Assembly: GCF_036408855.1 (NCBI RefSeq)
Contig: NZ_JAZGJQ010000012.1
Coordinates: 1 to 64,000 of the forward strand
Origin: Olsenella_K absiana
GTDB lineage: Bacteria; Actinomycetota; Coriobacteriia; Coriobacteriales; Atopobiaceae
Length of the DNA: 64,000 bases
Reading direction: 5' to 3'
Every line of letters starts with the position of its first letter. The first letter of the stretch is position 1. Shown here one piece after another: positions 9,041-17,583 of this stretch. Both the position numbers and the translations under genes were made by a program. The notes under the pieces were generated by a model that searched no databases, had not been told where the DNA came from, and was given only the letters and a program-made list of their open reading frames with translations.

Positions 9041-10741
9041 CTACCCCACGGCGAGGACCTCCACGCTCGAGCAGCTCGGGCTCTTGCCCAGGGGGTTGGA
9101 CTGGGAGGCCCAGGCGCTCCGGCTGTTGTCGAAGGCCGCCGTCACGTGCTGGCCGTCGTAGGAGCCCAGGTCGGACCCCAGACTGACGACGTAGGTCTTC
9201 CGGCCGTCGGTGCTCAGCCCCTCGCCCGGCTCACCCCACGCGATCTCCTGCGGCTCGTCGAGCACGAAGACCGTGTACGTCTCGGTCAGCGCCTTGGGGT
9301 AGGTGGAGGAGAAGAAGCTCCTCGTCGCAGCAGCCTCGGACGAGCTCATGGCGCCGACGCTCTCGCAGAGGTCGATCGCGTCGCTCCCCGACACCGTGCG
9401 GACGGTGCCGGCGAGCACGACGAGGCCCCTCGCCTTGGCGTCGGAAATTGCCGCGTCGCTGGCGGCGCCCGCCGACTGTCCCTGCGCGCCCGACGCCTGG
9501 CCCTGCGCCTGCGACGGGTCCTGGCCCTTCTCGCCGCTCGGAGCCGCGACCTCCCCGTCCTTGGCGTACGACTCCAGGGGCGAGCGGTCGCTCACGTCGA
9601 CGAAGGCGAGCTCGACGCTCTCCGCCAGCACCTCGGACGCGAGCTGGGTGGTCGACTGCGACAGGATCGGGTCGCCCTCGGCCACGAGCGCCCCGTCCCT
9701 CACGACGTAGCGCTGCGTCGTGGGAATGGCCGCGCCCGAGCCCAGAACCTGGGAGTACAGCAGCCCGTCGCCCACGTTCGACCCGCTGAGGAGGAACTGG
9801 AGGGAGCTCGCGTAGCCCTTCCTCGTGACGAGGTCCTCTGGGACCTCAACCTGCGTCACCCCCGAGCCGTCCGGCGAGCCGACCCACGCGCAGTAGTGCT
9901 GGATGCCGTCCTTGTCCCCCGAGACCAGGAGGTCGGGAGCCCCGTCGCCGTTGATGTCCTGGAGCGCGTACGCGAAGGCCTGGGGGGCAAAGCCGTCCTT
10001 CGCGCCCGAGGAGAAGTCCACGTCCCGGACGTTGTCGAGGATGCCCCCGTAGAGAGCCGCGACCTGCCTCCTCACCACCGTACTCGCGAGGTCCTCGACG
10101 CGCCCGGCATCGAAGCCGCTCGCCTGCGCGGCGGCCTTCGCGGCGTCGACGTCCTCCTTGGTGACGTCCTCTGCGGGCTTCACCTCGAAGGCGACCTCCG
10201 GTGCGGCCGCGCCGTCGCCGGCGACGGCCTTCGTGTCGAGGGCCACGGGCTCGGGCAGGACGTAGACGTCGCCGGTCGCCAGCAGCGGGCTCGCCGGAAG
10301 CGACAGCTCGTAGGTGCCGGCGGGGACCTCGAGCTGGGGCGTTGAGGGCGACACGTAGAACGTCTCGTCGTACTCCGCGTCCGCAGCGGTCCTCCCCCTC
10401 ACCTCGAGGGGAATCTTGGAGTCCGTGCTCTCGTCGTAGTTGGGCGTCACGAACTTCACGGTGATCGGCTGCGCCTCCGGCTCGGAGGTGGCGGGGGCCT
10501 GCCCGGAGCCCCGCGGCATCAGCGCGACCACGGCAAGCACCACGGCGAGCAGGAGGGCGACAAGGACGCCTACCAGCACCCGCGTCCTTCTCCCCTTCTT
10601 GCCCGCGTGCGGCTGCCCCTCCGCGGCCGCGTGCGGCTCGGCCACCTGCGGCTCGGCCGCCTGCGGCTCGGCCGCCTGCGACCCGTCGGAGCCCTCGCGC
10701 CCCCCGAGCGAGGCGTCGCGCCTGGAGTCTTCGTCTGCCAT
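9041..10741 (-). CDS. Single-pass membrane protein with FG-GAP-like calcium-loop motif
   Basis: 566 residues from the ATG at 10741. A cytoplasmic tail with AEPQ repeats is followed by KKGRR and one TM segment (VLVGVLVALLLAVVLAVVALM, about 75-95), then a large extracellular part. Right after the membrane comes a domain shared with its neighbours (ITVKFVTPNY...KIPLEVRGRT). DINGDGAPDLLVSG near residue 265 looks like an FG-GAP/EF-hand-like Asp loop. It lacks the N-terminal zinc ribbon of the next genes but otherwise has their layout. Function unknown; an envelope role is inferred. Confidence 0.65.
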   Translation of the reverse strand: MADEDSRRDASLGGREGSDGSQAAEPQAAEPQVAEPHAAAEGQPHAGKKGRRTRVLVGVLVALLLAVVLAVVALMPRGSGQAPATSEPEAQPITVKFVTPNYDESTDSKIPLEVRGRTAADAEYDETFYVSPSTPQLEVPAGTYELSLPASPLLATGDVYVLPEPVALDTKAVAGDGAAAPEVAFEVKPAEDVTKEDVDAAKAAAQASGFDAGRVEDLASTVVRRQVAALYGGILDNVRDVDFSSGAKDGFAPQAFAYALQDINGDGAPDLLVSGDKDGIQHYCAWVGSPDGSGVTQVEVPEDLVTRKGYASSLQFLLSGSNVGDGLLYSQVLGSGAAIPTTQRYVVRDGALVAEGDPILSQSTTQLASEVLAESVELAFVDVSDRSPLESYAKDGEVAAPSGEKGQDPSQAQGQASGAQGQSAGAASDAAISDAKARGLVVLAGTVRTVSGSDAIDLCESVGAMSSSEAAATRSFFSSTYPKALTETYTVFVLDEPQEIAWGEPGEGLSTDGRKTYVVSLGSDLGSYDGQHVTAAFDNSRSAWASQSNPLGKSPSCSSVEVLAVG

Positions 10742-10998
10742 CTGAGACCCACCCCGTCCTCTCCGCCAAGCGTGGCGCGCGGGGCCAGCCTCCGGGGCGA
10801 GCGCCGCGCGCCACGAAAACAGTGCGATCGAAGTCACGAAACCAGTGCTCCCGAATGTACCACAAGCCCGGTCCCGTCCCCTGGGCCGGCTGCCCTACGG
10901 GCGGCGAGGGTCGCGACGCACCGCGCGCCCTGCCGGAGGCCTCGGCCGACCGCCCCAGGCCCACGTGCAGCCCTAGGCGCAACTCTTCTTTCGCTTTG

Positions 10999-11029
10999 TG
11001 CATTTCCGCGACTTAGGGACGGGTCGAGG
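10999..11029 (+). repeat. Dispersed motif, copy 1
   Basis: Starts TGCATTTCCGCGACTTAGGG and continues ACGGGTCGAGG. It is similar to the reverse complement of 11148-11179 and to 17338-17361. All copies are intergenic. Function unknown. Confidence 0.6.
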
Positions 11030-11147
11030 CTTCCTCGAAGGGGAGCCGCACGCTGGAGGAGGCTCTCTGGCGAAGGCGAGGCCCATGGGATCCTGGGCAA
11101 ACGCGCGCAGGCGAAGACGTGGTGGCCGACGGGCGCGCCCCGACGCC

Positions 11148-11179
11148 CCTCCGACCCGTCCCTAACCTCTCAAAATGCA
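11148..11179 (-). repeat. Dispersed motif, copy 2 (inverted)
   Basis: Read on the minus strand it begins TGCATTTTGAGAGGTTAGGG and continues ACGGGTCGG. Together with copy 1 it forms an inverted pair about 120 bp apart sharing TTAGGGACGGGTC exactly. Confidence 0.6.
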
Positions 11180-11258
11180 CAATCCCATGTAGGAAACTGC
11201 GTCGGACCCGTCGCAGGACGCGGCGGGCGGGATCGGACGGACCCGGGCCGCGTCGGAG

Positions 11259-12107
11259 CTATTCGTACGCCTTGAAGGATGCGGTCCCCTGGAGGTTCCC
11301 GCTCGCGTCGTATAAGCCAAAGCCCGCGCTGCCGTCGTCGTTGGCGCGCCACGTCATCGTCTGCTGGGCGTCGTCGTCGGACCAGCTGCCGTTGGCGATC
11401 GAGTCGAAGATGTCGTTGGGCTCCCCGGACGAGCCGCCGGATGAGTACGAGTTTAAATAGACGTTGCCGTCGTCCCCGAGCCGGAGCCAGACCACCTGGG
11501 CAAGGGAATTCGAGCTCTTGGTGCCGCTCATGCGGAAGGCGTAGTCCCCCGCATAGGACCCCTTGTCCAATCCGCTGGGAAGAATCAGGCTGACGCTGAG
11601 GTCGCTGACGTCGCTCGCGCTTGTGCCCGGAATCGCAAAGTTCGGGTCGCTCAGCTCGATCACCAGGTGCCCGTTGGACCTCTTGGCCTTGCTCCTGCCC
11701 TCGAAGGTTCCCGTCCCGGCTATTGTGACGCCCACGACCCCATCGCCATGCACGGAGAGCATCATCTCCCTGTCGCTGGAGTCCCTCAGGTAGTAGGTGC
11801 CGGCCTTCAGCCCGCTACCCGCCAGGCCGAACCAGCGCGTCGCGAGGCCGACCACCAGCACCGCGGCGATCGTCACCACGACGGCAACTACCGGGACCCT
11901 CGCCTTGACCCGTGGCTTCTCGGCAGCCTCCTGCGCCGGGCCGGGAGCAGGCGCAGCCCCGGCCAACGGCGACGGGGCGGACGCGGGTGCCGCGCCGGTC
12001 ACCCCCGCATGCGGACCCGTAGCGGACTGGGCGCCTAGCGGGGCGCCGCACCCCTTGCAGAACTTGGAGCCGTCCGGGTTCTGCGTGCCGCACTTCGGAC
12101 AGAACAT
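11259..12107 (-). CDS. Zinc-ribbon single-pass membrane protein
   Basis: 282 residues from MFCPKCGTQNPDGSKFCKGCG at 12107, a double-CxxC zinc ribbon. A Pro/Ala linker follows, then a TM segment (VPVVAVVVTIAAVLVVGLAT, about 75-95), then an extracellular domain beginning GLKAGTYYLRDSSDREMMLS. The protein is paralogous to the next gene along its whole length and shares the ending with TWRANDDGSAGFGLYD. The architecture resembles TcaA/YvbJ-type envelope proteins, but I cannot assign a function. Adjacent to its paralogue with a 36-bp gap, probably in one operon. Confidence 0.75.
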   Translation of the reverse strand: MFCPKCGTQNPDGSKFCKGCGAPLGAQSATGPHAGVTGAAPASAPSPLAGAAPAPGPAQEAAEKPRVKARVPVVAVVVTIAAVLVVGLATRWFGLAGSGLKAGTYYLRDSSDREMMLSVHGDGVVGVTIAGTGTFEGRSKAKRSNGHLVIELSDPNFAIPGTSASDVSDLSVSLILPSGLDKGSYAGDYAFRMSGTKSSNSLAQVVWLRLGDDGNVYLNSYSSGGSSGEPNDIFDSIANGSWSDDDAQQTMTWRANDDGSAGFGLYDASGNLQGTASFKAYE

Positions 12108-12143
12108 GAGTCTTCCCCTTCCCTCGCGTCTCTTATCACCCAT

Positions 12144-13031
12144 CTACTTGAAGGGCTCGAATGACCCAGACATCCCCTGGCGCCCGCTCGTGTCGTAGAT
12201 GTCGAAGCCTGCGTCGCCGGAGTCGTCGGCGCGCCAGGTCGCCTTTTTGGCCTGGTCGTCGGACCAGGTACCGTTAGCGATCGAGCCGATGAGGACGTTG
12301 GGGTCCTTGTCGCTCAAGGAGTCGCCGTAGGCAATCGCGTTCAAGGCATCGTCAAAGCCATTTCCGCCAGAGGATACGCCGCAGACGTACTGCTTATAGC
12401 TCGCGCTGCCGTCGTCTCTGAGCTGGAACCACGACACCTCGCCACGCGATTTGTCCGAACCGGCAAAGACGGCAAGCGCATAGTCCCCGACGTAGGACCC
12501 CTCGCCCAGCCCGCTGGGGAGAATCACAGTGACGCCGATGCCGCTAAGATCGGCCCCACCGCCGCTTGAACCGCGCAGGTCGCTCAGCTTCATCACCAAG
12601 TGCCCGTTGGAGTTCGTGACCTCGCTCTTGCCCTCGATGGTCATGCTCCCGGCTTCCGAGACGTCCACGATTCCGTCCTTGTGCACGGAGAGCATGAGCG
12701 CCGTGCTGCCGTCAGAGTTCCTAAGGTAGTAGGTGCCGGCTTTCAGCCCCTTGCTCCCTGCCAGGCCGAACCAGCTCGTCGCGAGGCCGATCGCCAGCAC
12801 CGCGACGATCGCGACCACGGCGATCGCCAGCGGCTTGACCTTGGGCCGCGGCTTCCCCGCGCCCATCGGCACGGCACCAGGCATCGTCCCGGGCATTGTC
12901 GACGGACTAGGCGTCGCACCGGGCGCGCCCGCATACGGCGCCGTCGCGGGCCGGCTGCCCAACGGGGCGCCGCACCCCTTGCAGAACTTGGCGCCGTCGG
13001 GGTTCTGTGCGCCGCACTTCGGACAAAACAT
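12144..13031 (-). CDS. Zinc-ribbon single-pass membrane protein, tandem paralogue
   Basis: 295 residues. It begins with FCPKCGAQNPDGAKFCKGCG, then has a linker, a TM segment (VKPLAIAVVAIVAVLAIGLA), and GLKAGTYYLRNSDGSTALMLS, the same plan as 11259-12107. The two align end to end, so this is a tandem duplication that has since diverged. The extracellular domain is about 10 residues longer. It probably leads the operon. No enzyme motif is visible. Confidence 0.75.
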   Translation of the reverse strand: MFCPKCGAQNPDGAKFCKGCGAPLGSRPATAPYAGAPGATPSPSTMPGTMPGAVPMGAGKPRPKVKPLAIAVVAIVAVLAIGLATSWFGLAGSKGLKAGTYYLRNSDGSTALMLSVHKDGIVDVSEAGSMTIEGKSEVTNSNGHLVMKLSDLRGSSGGGADLSGIGVTVILPSGLGEGSYVGDYALAVFAGSDKSRGEVSWFQLRDDGSASYKQYVCGVSSGGNGFDDALNAIAYGDSLSDKDPNVLIGSIANGTWSDDQAKKATWRADDSGDAGFDIYDTSGRQGMSGSFEPFK

Positions 13032-13100
13032 GAGGTTCTCCTTTCCTCGTGCTCTTATCGCCTTGGATGCTCGCTGCCAGCTCGTGTGGCAAAGGATCTG

Positions 13101-14390
13101 CTATTGGCCGTAGCGAGCTGAAATCACGCGGTTGTCATCGTCGAGGGTGATTACGAGGACGGAGGCGTAGTCGCTCCCCGTCGACCAGCCGGTGTTCTGG
13201 CTCCACGTGGTGACCTCGTACTCCACGTAATACTTGTCGCCGTCGACCTTCAAGATCCTGGGGTCATGCGCGCGCTGCATGAGCTTCCTGTCGGACGGGC
13301 CCATGAAGCCATGCTCGAGCTCGTGCCCCGCGGTCGAGCCGATGAGGGGCTCGACCTTGCCGAACCACTCGCTGTCGGACATCAGGACGGCGTCGTCCGT
13401 GGACGTGTAGCTGCCGCTGGGGCTCACGGCGGTGGTCTCGTACGCGACCGCGAAGTCCTTTGCGACCTCCTGGCGCTTGTCCTGCGTCGCCTGCGCCTCC
13501 GCCTGGCGCGCCGCCTCCTCGGCCGCCGCCTTCTCCTCCTCGGCAGCCTTCTTGGCGGCCACGGCGTCGTCGCGCCGCGCGACCGCCGACTGCGCCAGCG
13601 ACTCCGCCCTCCCGTCGTCCTGCGGGTCCGCCTCGGCAGCCGCCTTCGCGGCGGCGATCTGCTCGTCCGTCACGCTCGCCGGGTCGTCCACTGCCGCGAG
13701 CTCGATCGTCCCGTCGGCGGTGGCCTCGTCGTCATCCCCGACGGTAACGCCCACCGGGCCCTCCGGCAGCGAGTAGAGCGAGCCGTCCTCGAGGATGGGC
13801 GAGGCCGTCACGCGAATCTCGTAGGAACCTTGCTGGAGGGAGATGCTGGGGTCGTCGGCGCCCACGTACTCCGTGCGCGTCACTGCGTCGCCGTCCAGGT
13901 CCGTGCCAGTGACCTCGAGCGGGATGCGCGTCGCGGCGGAGGTGTAGCCGGGCGCCACGATCGTGAGGCGGACGCTGCGCTCCGCATGGGCCGCGTCCCA
14001 CGCCGCCTGCGCTGCCTGCGCCGCGGCCTGCCTGTCCTGCTCGGACTTCCACCACACGACGCCACCGGCGGCCGCGATGGCAGCGACGAGCGCCACCACG
14101 ACAAGGACCACGGGCCTTCTGCCGCGCCGGCCCGCCTTCCCGGAGCGCGGCGCCGGGCTCGCTCCCTTGTCGGCCGCGGTGGGCGCGGCAGGGGCGGCAT
14201 CGGGCGCGGGCGCGGGCGCGGCCCCGGGCGCGTCGGCAGGCTTCGGCCCGGGCGCGTCGGCAGCGCCGGTGGGCGCGGCATCGGATGCCGACGGGTCGTC
14301 GGGTGGCGCGGCGTCGAGCGGCGCGCCACAGTACGGGCAGAACGACGACCCGTCGCGCTCGATCCTCGCTCCGCAGTTGTTGCAGTACAT
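13101..14390 (-). CDS. Zinc-ribbon membrane protein with coiled coil
   Basis: 429 residues from the ATG at 14390, chosen because GAAGGG lies 6 bases upstream and the zinc ribbon (MYCNNCGARIERDGSSFCPYCG) begins there. An Ala/Pro/Asp linker, a KAGRRGRRP stop-transfer signal and a TM segment (VVLVVVALVAAIAAAGGVVW) follow. The extracellular domain starts RLTIVAPGYTSAATRIPLEVTGTDLDG, like the genes at 10741 and 14803. A long Ala/Glu/Lys coiled coil (about 275-315) precedes a C-terminal domain with YYVEYEVTTWSQNTGW. The same-strand neighbours suggest an operon. Function unknown. Confidence 0.75.
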   Translation of the reverse strand: MYCNNCGARIERDGSSFCPYCGAPLDAAPPDDPSASDAAPTGAADAPGPKPADAPGAAPAPAPDAAPAAPTAADKGASPAPRSGKAGRRGRRPVVLVVVALVAAIAAAGGVVWWKSEQDRQAAAQAAQAAWDAAHAERSVRLTIVAPGYTSAATRIPLEVTGTDLDGDAVTRTEYVGADDPSISLQQGSYEIRVTASPILEDGSLYSLPEGPVGVTVGDDDEATADGTIELAAVDDPASVTDEQIAAAKAAAEADPQDDGRAESLAQSAVARRDDAVAAKKAAEEEKAAAEEAARQAEAQATQDKRQEVAKDFAVAYETTAVSPSGSYTSTDDAVLMSDSEWFGKVEPLIGSTAGHELEHGFMGPSDRKLMQRAHDPRILKVDGDKYYVEYEVTTWSQNTGWSTGSDYASVLVITLDDDNRVISARYGQ

Positions 14391-14556
14391 AGGCATTCCC
14401 TTCGCGCATGGAGTGGCGTAATCGGCAGGACGGGACGGGATGCCACCGCCAGCCGCCCCCTCGGGAGCCGGGGCGTCGGCCCCCACCAGCTCACGCGTCG
14501 CACGGCCAGCGCACGTCCGAGCCGCAACGCAAATGGTATGCCAGGGTATTTTTATA

Positions 14557-14570
14557 TTGTTGCGCAACAA
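14557..14570. promoter_or_regulatory. Palindromic operator candidate TTGTTGCGCAACAA
   Basis: A perfect 14-bp palindrome directly beside the AT-rich spot in the divergent promoter region. No dedicated regulator is adjacent. Confidence 0.4.
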
Positions 14571-14724
14571 CTGAAGGAGACCTCGGCGCTACCCTGCTGG
14601 AAGCTGGGTGCGACCGTGTCGGAAGGCGCCGTCGCACGCTCGCAAAAATGCATAAACCTTCGAATCTGAGGCCATGCTTGCCGAAGCCCCGTGGCCGGCG
14701 AAGGACTGGCGTGGCGTGCGAGTT

Positions 14725-14760
14725 GCTGCCCGCGTGCAGGCCGCTGCCCGCGTGCAGGCC
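14725..14760. repeat. 18-bp tandem duplication
   Basis: GCTGCCCGCGTGCAGGCC occurs twice in direct succession, shortly before the gene at 14803. Confidence 0.85.
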
Positions 14761-14802
14761 AAGGCCCTCGGCACAGGCCCACGTACGATCTGGAGGACGC
14801 CC

Positions 14803-16309
14803 ATGATTTGTCCCAACTGCAACTCCGAGATTCGCGACGACGCGCTCTTCTGCCCCCTGTGCGGCAAGCCGACAGGGCTGGACGCGACTGGGACGGATAC
14901 GTCGCTGCCAGACGAGTCTCAGGCGGACGCGACTCAGGTGCTCGAGCCGGCGGCAGACGCGACGCAAGCGGATGCGGCACAGGTGGAAGCCGCCAGCGGA
15001 GCGCCCGCAGGCGGCAAGGCGCGCAAGCACCGCGGTCCTTCTCGGAAGGCGATCGTCGCGATCGTGGTCGCGGGCGTCGTCGCGGCGGGAGCCGTGGGAG
15101 GCGGACTGTACTACCACCAGCAGCAGGTCGAGCTGGCCGAGCGCGAGCGGCAGGAGGAGCTCGAGCGGGAGCAGCAGCGCGCCGCGGCGCTGGACGCGCT
15201 GCGCCACCAGGACCACCCCGTGACGTTCACCATCCAAGCGGACGGCTACGAGGCGGAGGACGGCCCCATCCCCGTGCGGATAACTGGCACGGACCTGGAC
15301 GGCACCTCCGTGGACACGACCTGCTACGTCTCGCAGGACGGCTCAGGCACGACGCTGAAGTCGGGCAGCTACGAGGCGACCGTGGTGGCGTCGCCGCTCA
15401 CCAAGTCGGGGACGCTGTACGCGACGCCGGACTCCCCCATCTCGTTCGAGATCCCCGTAGCCGAGGAGGCGGACGGCGGGTCGGCAGGTGCCGCCTCGGA
15501 TTCCGGCGACTCCGCGGACGCGGGCGGATCCGGCGCCGCCGCGACGCCGACCGAGGGCGGCACGATCCAGCTCGCCGCGCTCGACCCGCTCGACCAGACC
15601 GACGACGTCATCGACGCGGCCTACCAGGCCGCGCTCGACGGCGGCCTCGACGCCGGCACCGCCGACGCCTACCGCCAGGCCGCGGTCGACGTGCGCACCG
15701 CAGCCGAGAAGGCGAAGGAGGAAGCGGAGGCCAAGGCCGCCGCCGAGAGGAGGGCGCAGGACGCGCACGCAGCGTACTCGACCTTCCTCCAGGGCACCTA
15801 CGACTGGGGCAGCGACAAGGGCACGGACCTCGGCAAGTGCAAGTTCGCCCTCGTCGACCTGGACGGGGACGGGGTCGACGAGCTCTTGGTGCAGAACCCC
15901 AACGCGTCCCACGCCACAGGCTACGAGCGCCTCTTCGGGTACAACGGCGGACAGGTGGTCGAGCTCGCGGCCGGGCGCGACGGCTTCAAGATCTTCAGGA
16001 GCGGGGCGATCCTGAGCCTGAGCGTCGGCAGGGGGGTCGTGGGAAGGCACCTACCGCACCCTCCAGAACGGCAAGATGTCCGAGGTGGCGAGCTTCAAGA
16101 CGGGCGACACCCCCGGCTCGTCGGACATCACGCAGACGTTCTCCGACCCCGGCGGAGAGTCCGCACCGTACTGCAGGAGCCTGAAGGTAAACGGCACGGA
16201 CGCGGACCTCGACACCTACCTCGCAACGGCCCGCAAGCTCGCGGACCAGGAGGTCGCCCCCAACCTGGTGGACAACACCGCCGCCAACCGCAGCCAGCTT
16301 CTGGGCTGA
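14803..16309 (+). pseudogene. Zinc-ribbon membrane protein, frameshifted at a run of six G
   Basis: From the ATG at 14803 (GGAGG upstream) the protein has a zinc ribbon (MICPNCNSEIRDDALFCPLCG), a linker, a TM segment (AIVAIVVAGVVAAGAVGGGLYY), an extracellular domain with PIPVRITGTDLDG, a coiled coil and an FG-GAP-like loop (LVDLDGDGVDELLVQN). At 16031-16036 (GGGGGG) the frame is lost. With five Gs the reading would continue as GRGSWEGTYRTLQNGKMSEV to the stop at 16309, a protein of about 501 residues. It could be a sequencing error, a real null allele or slippage-controlled expression. Paralogue of 13101-14390 in divergent orientation. Confidence 0.7.
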
Positions 16310-16496
16310 TGCCGTGCGGGTGGGACCGCGGAGAAGGACCGCGGGTTACGCGTCCAGGGCGCGGGGCGCTGCGCCGGCGGCTGCGCACGGCGACGCGGGC
16401 CGTACCGCCGTTGGCCGACGACGCCGCCCGGCGGAGGCGCCCCCTATGAAGCATGGTATCTTTTCGGGAAGGGCAAACCACGTGCGGGAGGTCATC

Positions 16497-16682
16497 ATGG
16501 GTCTCTTCTTCGGCAAGAAGAAGCGCAAGCACACCAACCCCAACGTCTGGGTGGACCCCACCTCGGACGAGTTCATGATGAGGTACGTGCTGGACCAGGA
16601 CAGGAAGAACCGCGACATGAACCGGGCCCAGGTACACGACAACGCCCCGCAGGACAGCTGGGGCGACGGCTGGGACAAGTAG
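16497..16682 (+). CDS. Small charged protein, unknown
   Basis: 61 residues from an ATG with GGGAGG seven bases upstream. It starts MGLFFGKKKRKHTNPNVWVD, continues with TSDEFMMRYVLDQDRKNRDM and ends WGDGWDK. There are no TM segments or cysteines. The strong ribosome-binding site and ordered composition argue for a real gene. No family recognised. Confidence 0.55.
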   Translation: MGLFFGKKKRKHTNPNVWVDPTSDEFMMRYVLDQDRKNRDMNRAQVHDNAPQDSWGDGWDK

Positions 16683-16684
16683 CC

Positions 16685-16750
16685 GGACGCACGCCCTTCT
16701 CGGTGCGGACGCACGCCCTTCTCGGTGCGGGCGCACGCCCTTCTCGCCCG
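16685..16750. repeat. 22-bp tandem repeat, three units
   Basis: The unit GACGCACGCCCTTCTCGGTG plus CG occurs three times, the last diverging after CTTCTCG. On the minus strand each unit reads GAGAAGGGCGTG, a purine block plus GTG. Similar blocks lie at the start of genes at 22774, 24174 and about 33025. Confidence 0.8.
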
Positions 16751-16763
16751 GGGGCATCATGAG

Positions 16764-16795
16764 TCGCGCCTGCCTCCCAGGGGAGGCAGGCGCGA
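16764..16795. terminator. Strong hairpin terminator
   Basis: A 15-bp perfect stem (TCGCGCCTGCCTCCC and its complement) with a two-base spacer lies between the small plus-strand gene and the minus-strand TM2 remnant. It is placed to end both transcripts. Confidence 0.6.
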
Positions 16796-16854
16796 TATTG
16801 CTGCCTTGAATGCCCGCCTGCCCGCAGCCGGACGTCGGGGCGGACACGGACGTC

Positions 16855-17052
16855 CTACTTCGTGTACTTCCCGTCGACGAACGTGAAGTCGTGCTCGTCC
16901 TTGTACGAGCTGCCGTACGCCTTCGTCATCGCGACGATCCAGTCGACGAGCGACCACACGCCGATGCCGCCGCAGGTCACGAGCTTCAGAATCCCGAGCC
17001 CGATCTGCCTAAGGAGGGGATGGCCCACGAGCGTGCGCGCCGGACGTGCCAT
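16855..17052 (-). pseudogene. TM2-domain protein, N-terminally truncated
   Basis: The C-terminal part IGLGILKLVTCGGIGVWSLVDW matches the second half of a TM2 domain and is followed by IVAMTKAYGSSYKDEHDFTF. The first TM half with the expected GxxGxHRFY motif is absent. Upstream sequence is Arg/Pro-rich and looks non-coding, so the 5' end is probably lost. I count it as a remnant; a short functional form cannot be excluded. Confidence 0.6.
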
Positions 17053-17571
17053 CCGGAGGCTGCCGCGGGACGCCCGTGCCCCTTCGCGTGGGCCCCGCCC
17101 GCGTATGGGACCCCGCCCGCGTGGAACTCCGCCCACGAAGGTCCCCGCCGCGATGCCCAGCGCGAGGTGGTGCAGATTTTGGAGTTATTCACGGCTCCCG
17201 GTCGCTCGGGCGACGGTCAGCTTGCCACGTCGCGTTGGCGGCTTACGCGGCCAACGGCCCCACCAGGCATTCTGTCCACATTGGATTGGCATGGACAGAC
17301 CCCGGGCGAGGTCCGTACGCGCTTCGACGCGACCGAAGCGTCCATAAGTCTCGGAAATGCACCGTCGTATCGCCAGGGTTGCGCCGGACGCGGCATCTGC
17401 GCCCAGGCGAGCACTCCCAAGCGGCAACGGGTCCGTCCGAAGGGAGGCCGGGCCACGGCGGAGCACTTCGGCGGCGGGGACTCATGCCTCTCTCCACGCC
17501 CGGCTACGCCCCGCTCAGCCAGGGTCCGAGACGAGCGGGGCCGCCCTACTCCCCGGTCCTACTCCCCGGTC
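17053..17571. other. Gene-free interval
   Basis: About 520 bp without a convincing gene. It contains the third copy of the TGCATTT motif (17338-17361) and the start of a 13-bp tandem repeat at the end of the CPBP gene. Overlapping open frames here have the Arg/Pro/Ser composition of shadow frames. Confidence 0.55.
17338..17361 (-). repeat. Dispersed motif, copy 3
   Basis: On the minus strand TGCATTTCCGAGACTTATGG plus ACGC. It matches copy 1 (10999) in 20 of the first 22 positions. Confidence 0.6.
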
Positions 17572-17583
17572 CTACTCCCCGGC
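17545..17583. repeat. 13-bp tandem repeat at the end of the CPBP gene
   Basis: CCTACTCCCCGGT occurs three times, with the last base changed in the third unit. The stop codon of the CPBP gene lies in the third unit, and each unit would offer the same TAG. Confidence 0.85.

Larger units (their letters stand above)
10742..11258. other. Gene-free interval with an inverted repeat pair
   Basis: The 517 bp upstream of the minus-strand gene at 10741 contain no convincing gene. They hold two copies of a dispersed motif in opposite orientation (10999-11029 and 11148-11179). The promoter of the 9041-10741 gene must lie here, but no clear -35/-10 pair stands out. Confidence 0.6.
14391..14802. other. Divergent promoter region between two zinc-ribbon genes
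   Basis: The 412 bp separate the minus-strand gene starting at 14390 from the plus-strand gene starting at 14803. An AT-rich spot (GTATTTTTATATTG around 14547-14559) followed by a perfect palindrome looks like a promoter with an operator. Closer to 14803 lies an 18-bp tandem duplication. Confidence 0.55.

Noticed and set aside
16685..16750. A CRISPR array
   Set aside because: The repeats are directly adjacent without spacers and no cas gene is near. They are simple tandem repeats.
17137..17480. Small overlapping genes on both strands
   Set aside because: Several open frames of 60-90 codons overlap each other on both strands. None has a ribosome-binding site or recognisable protein-like pattern.
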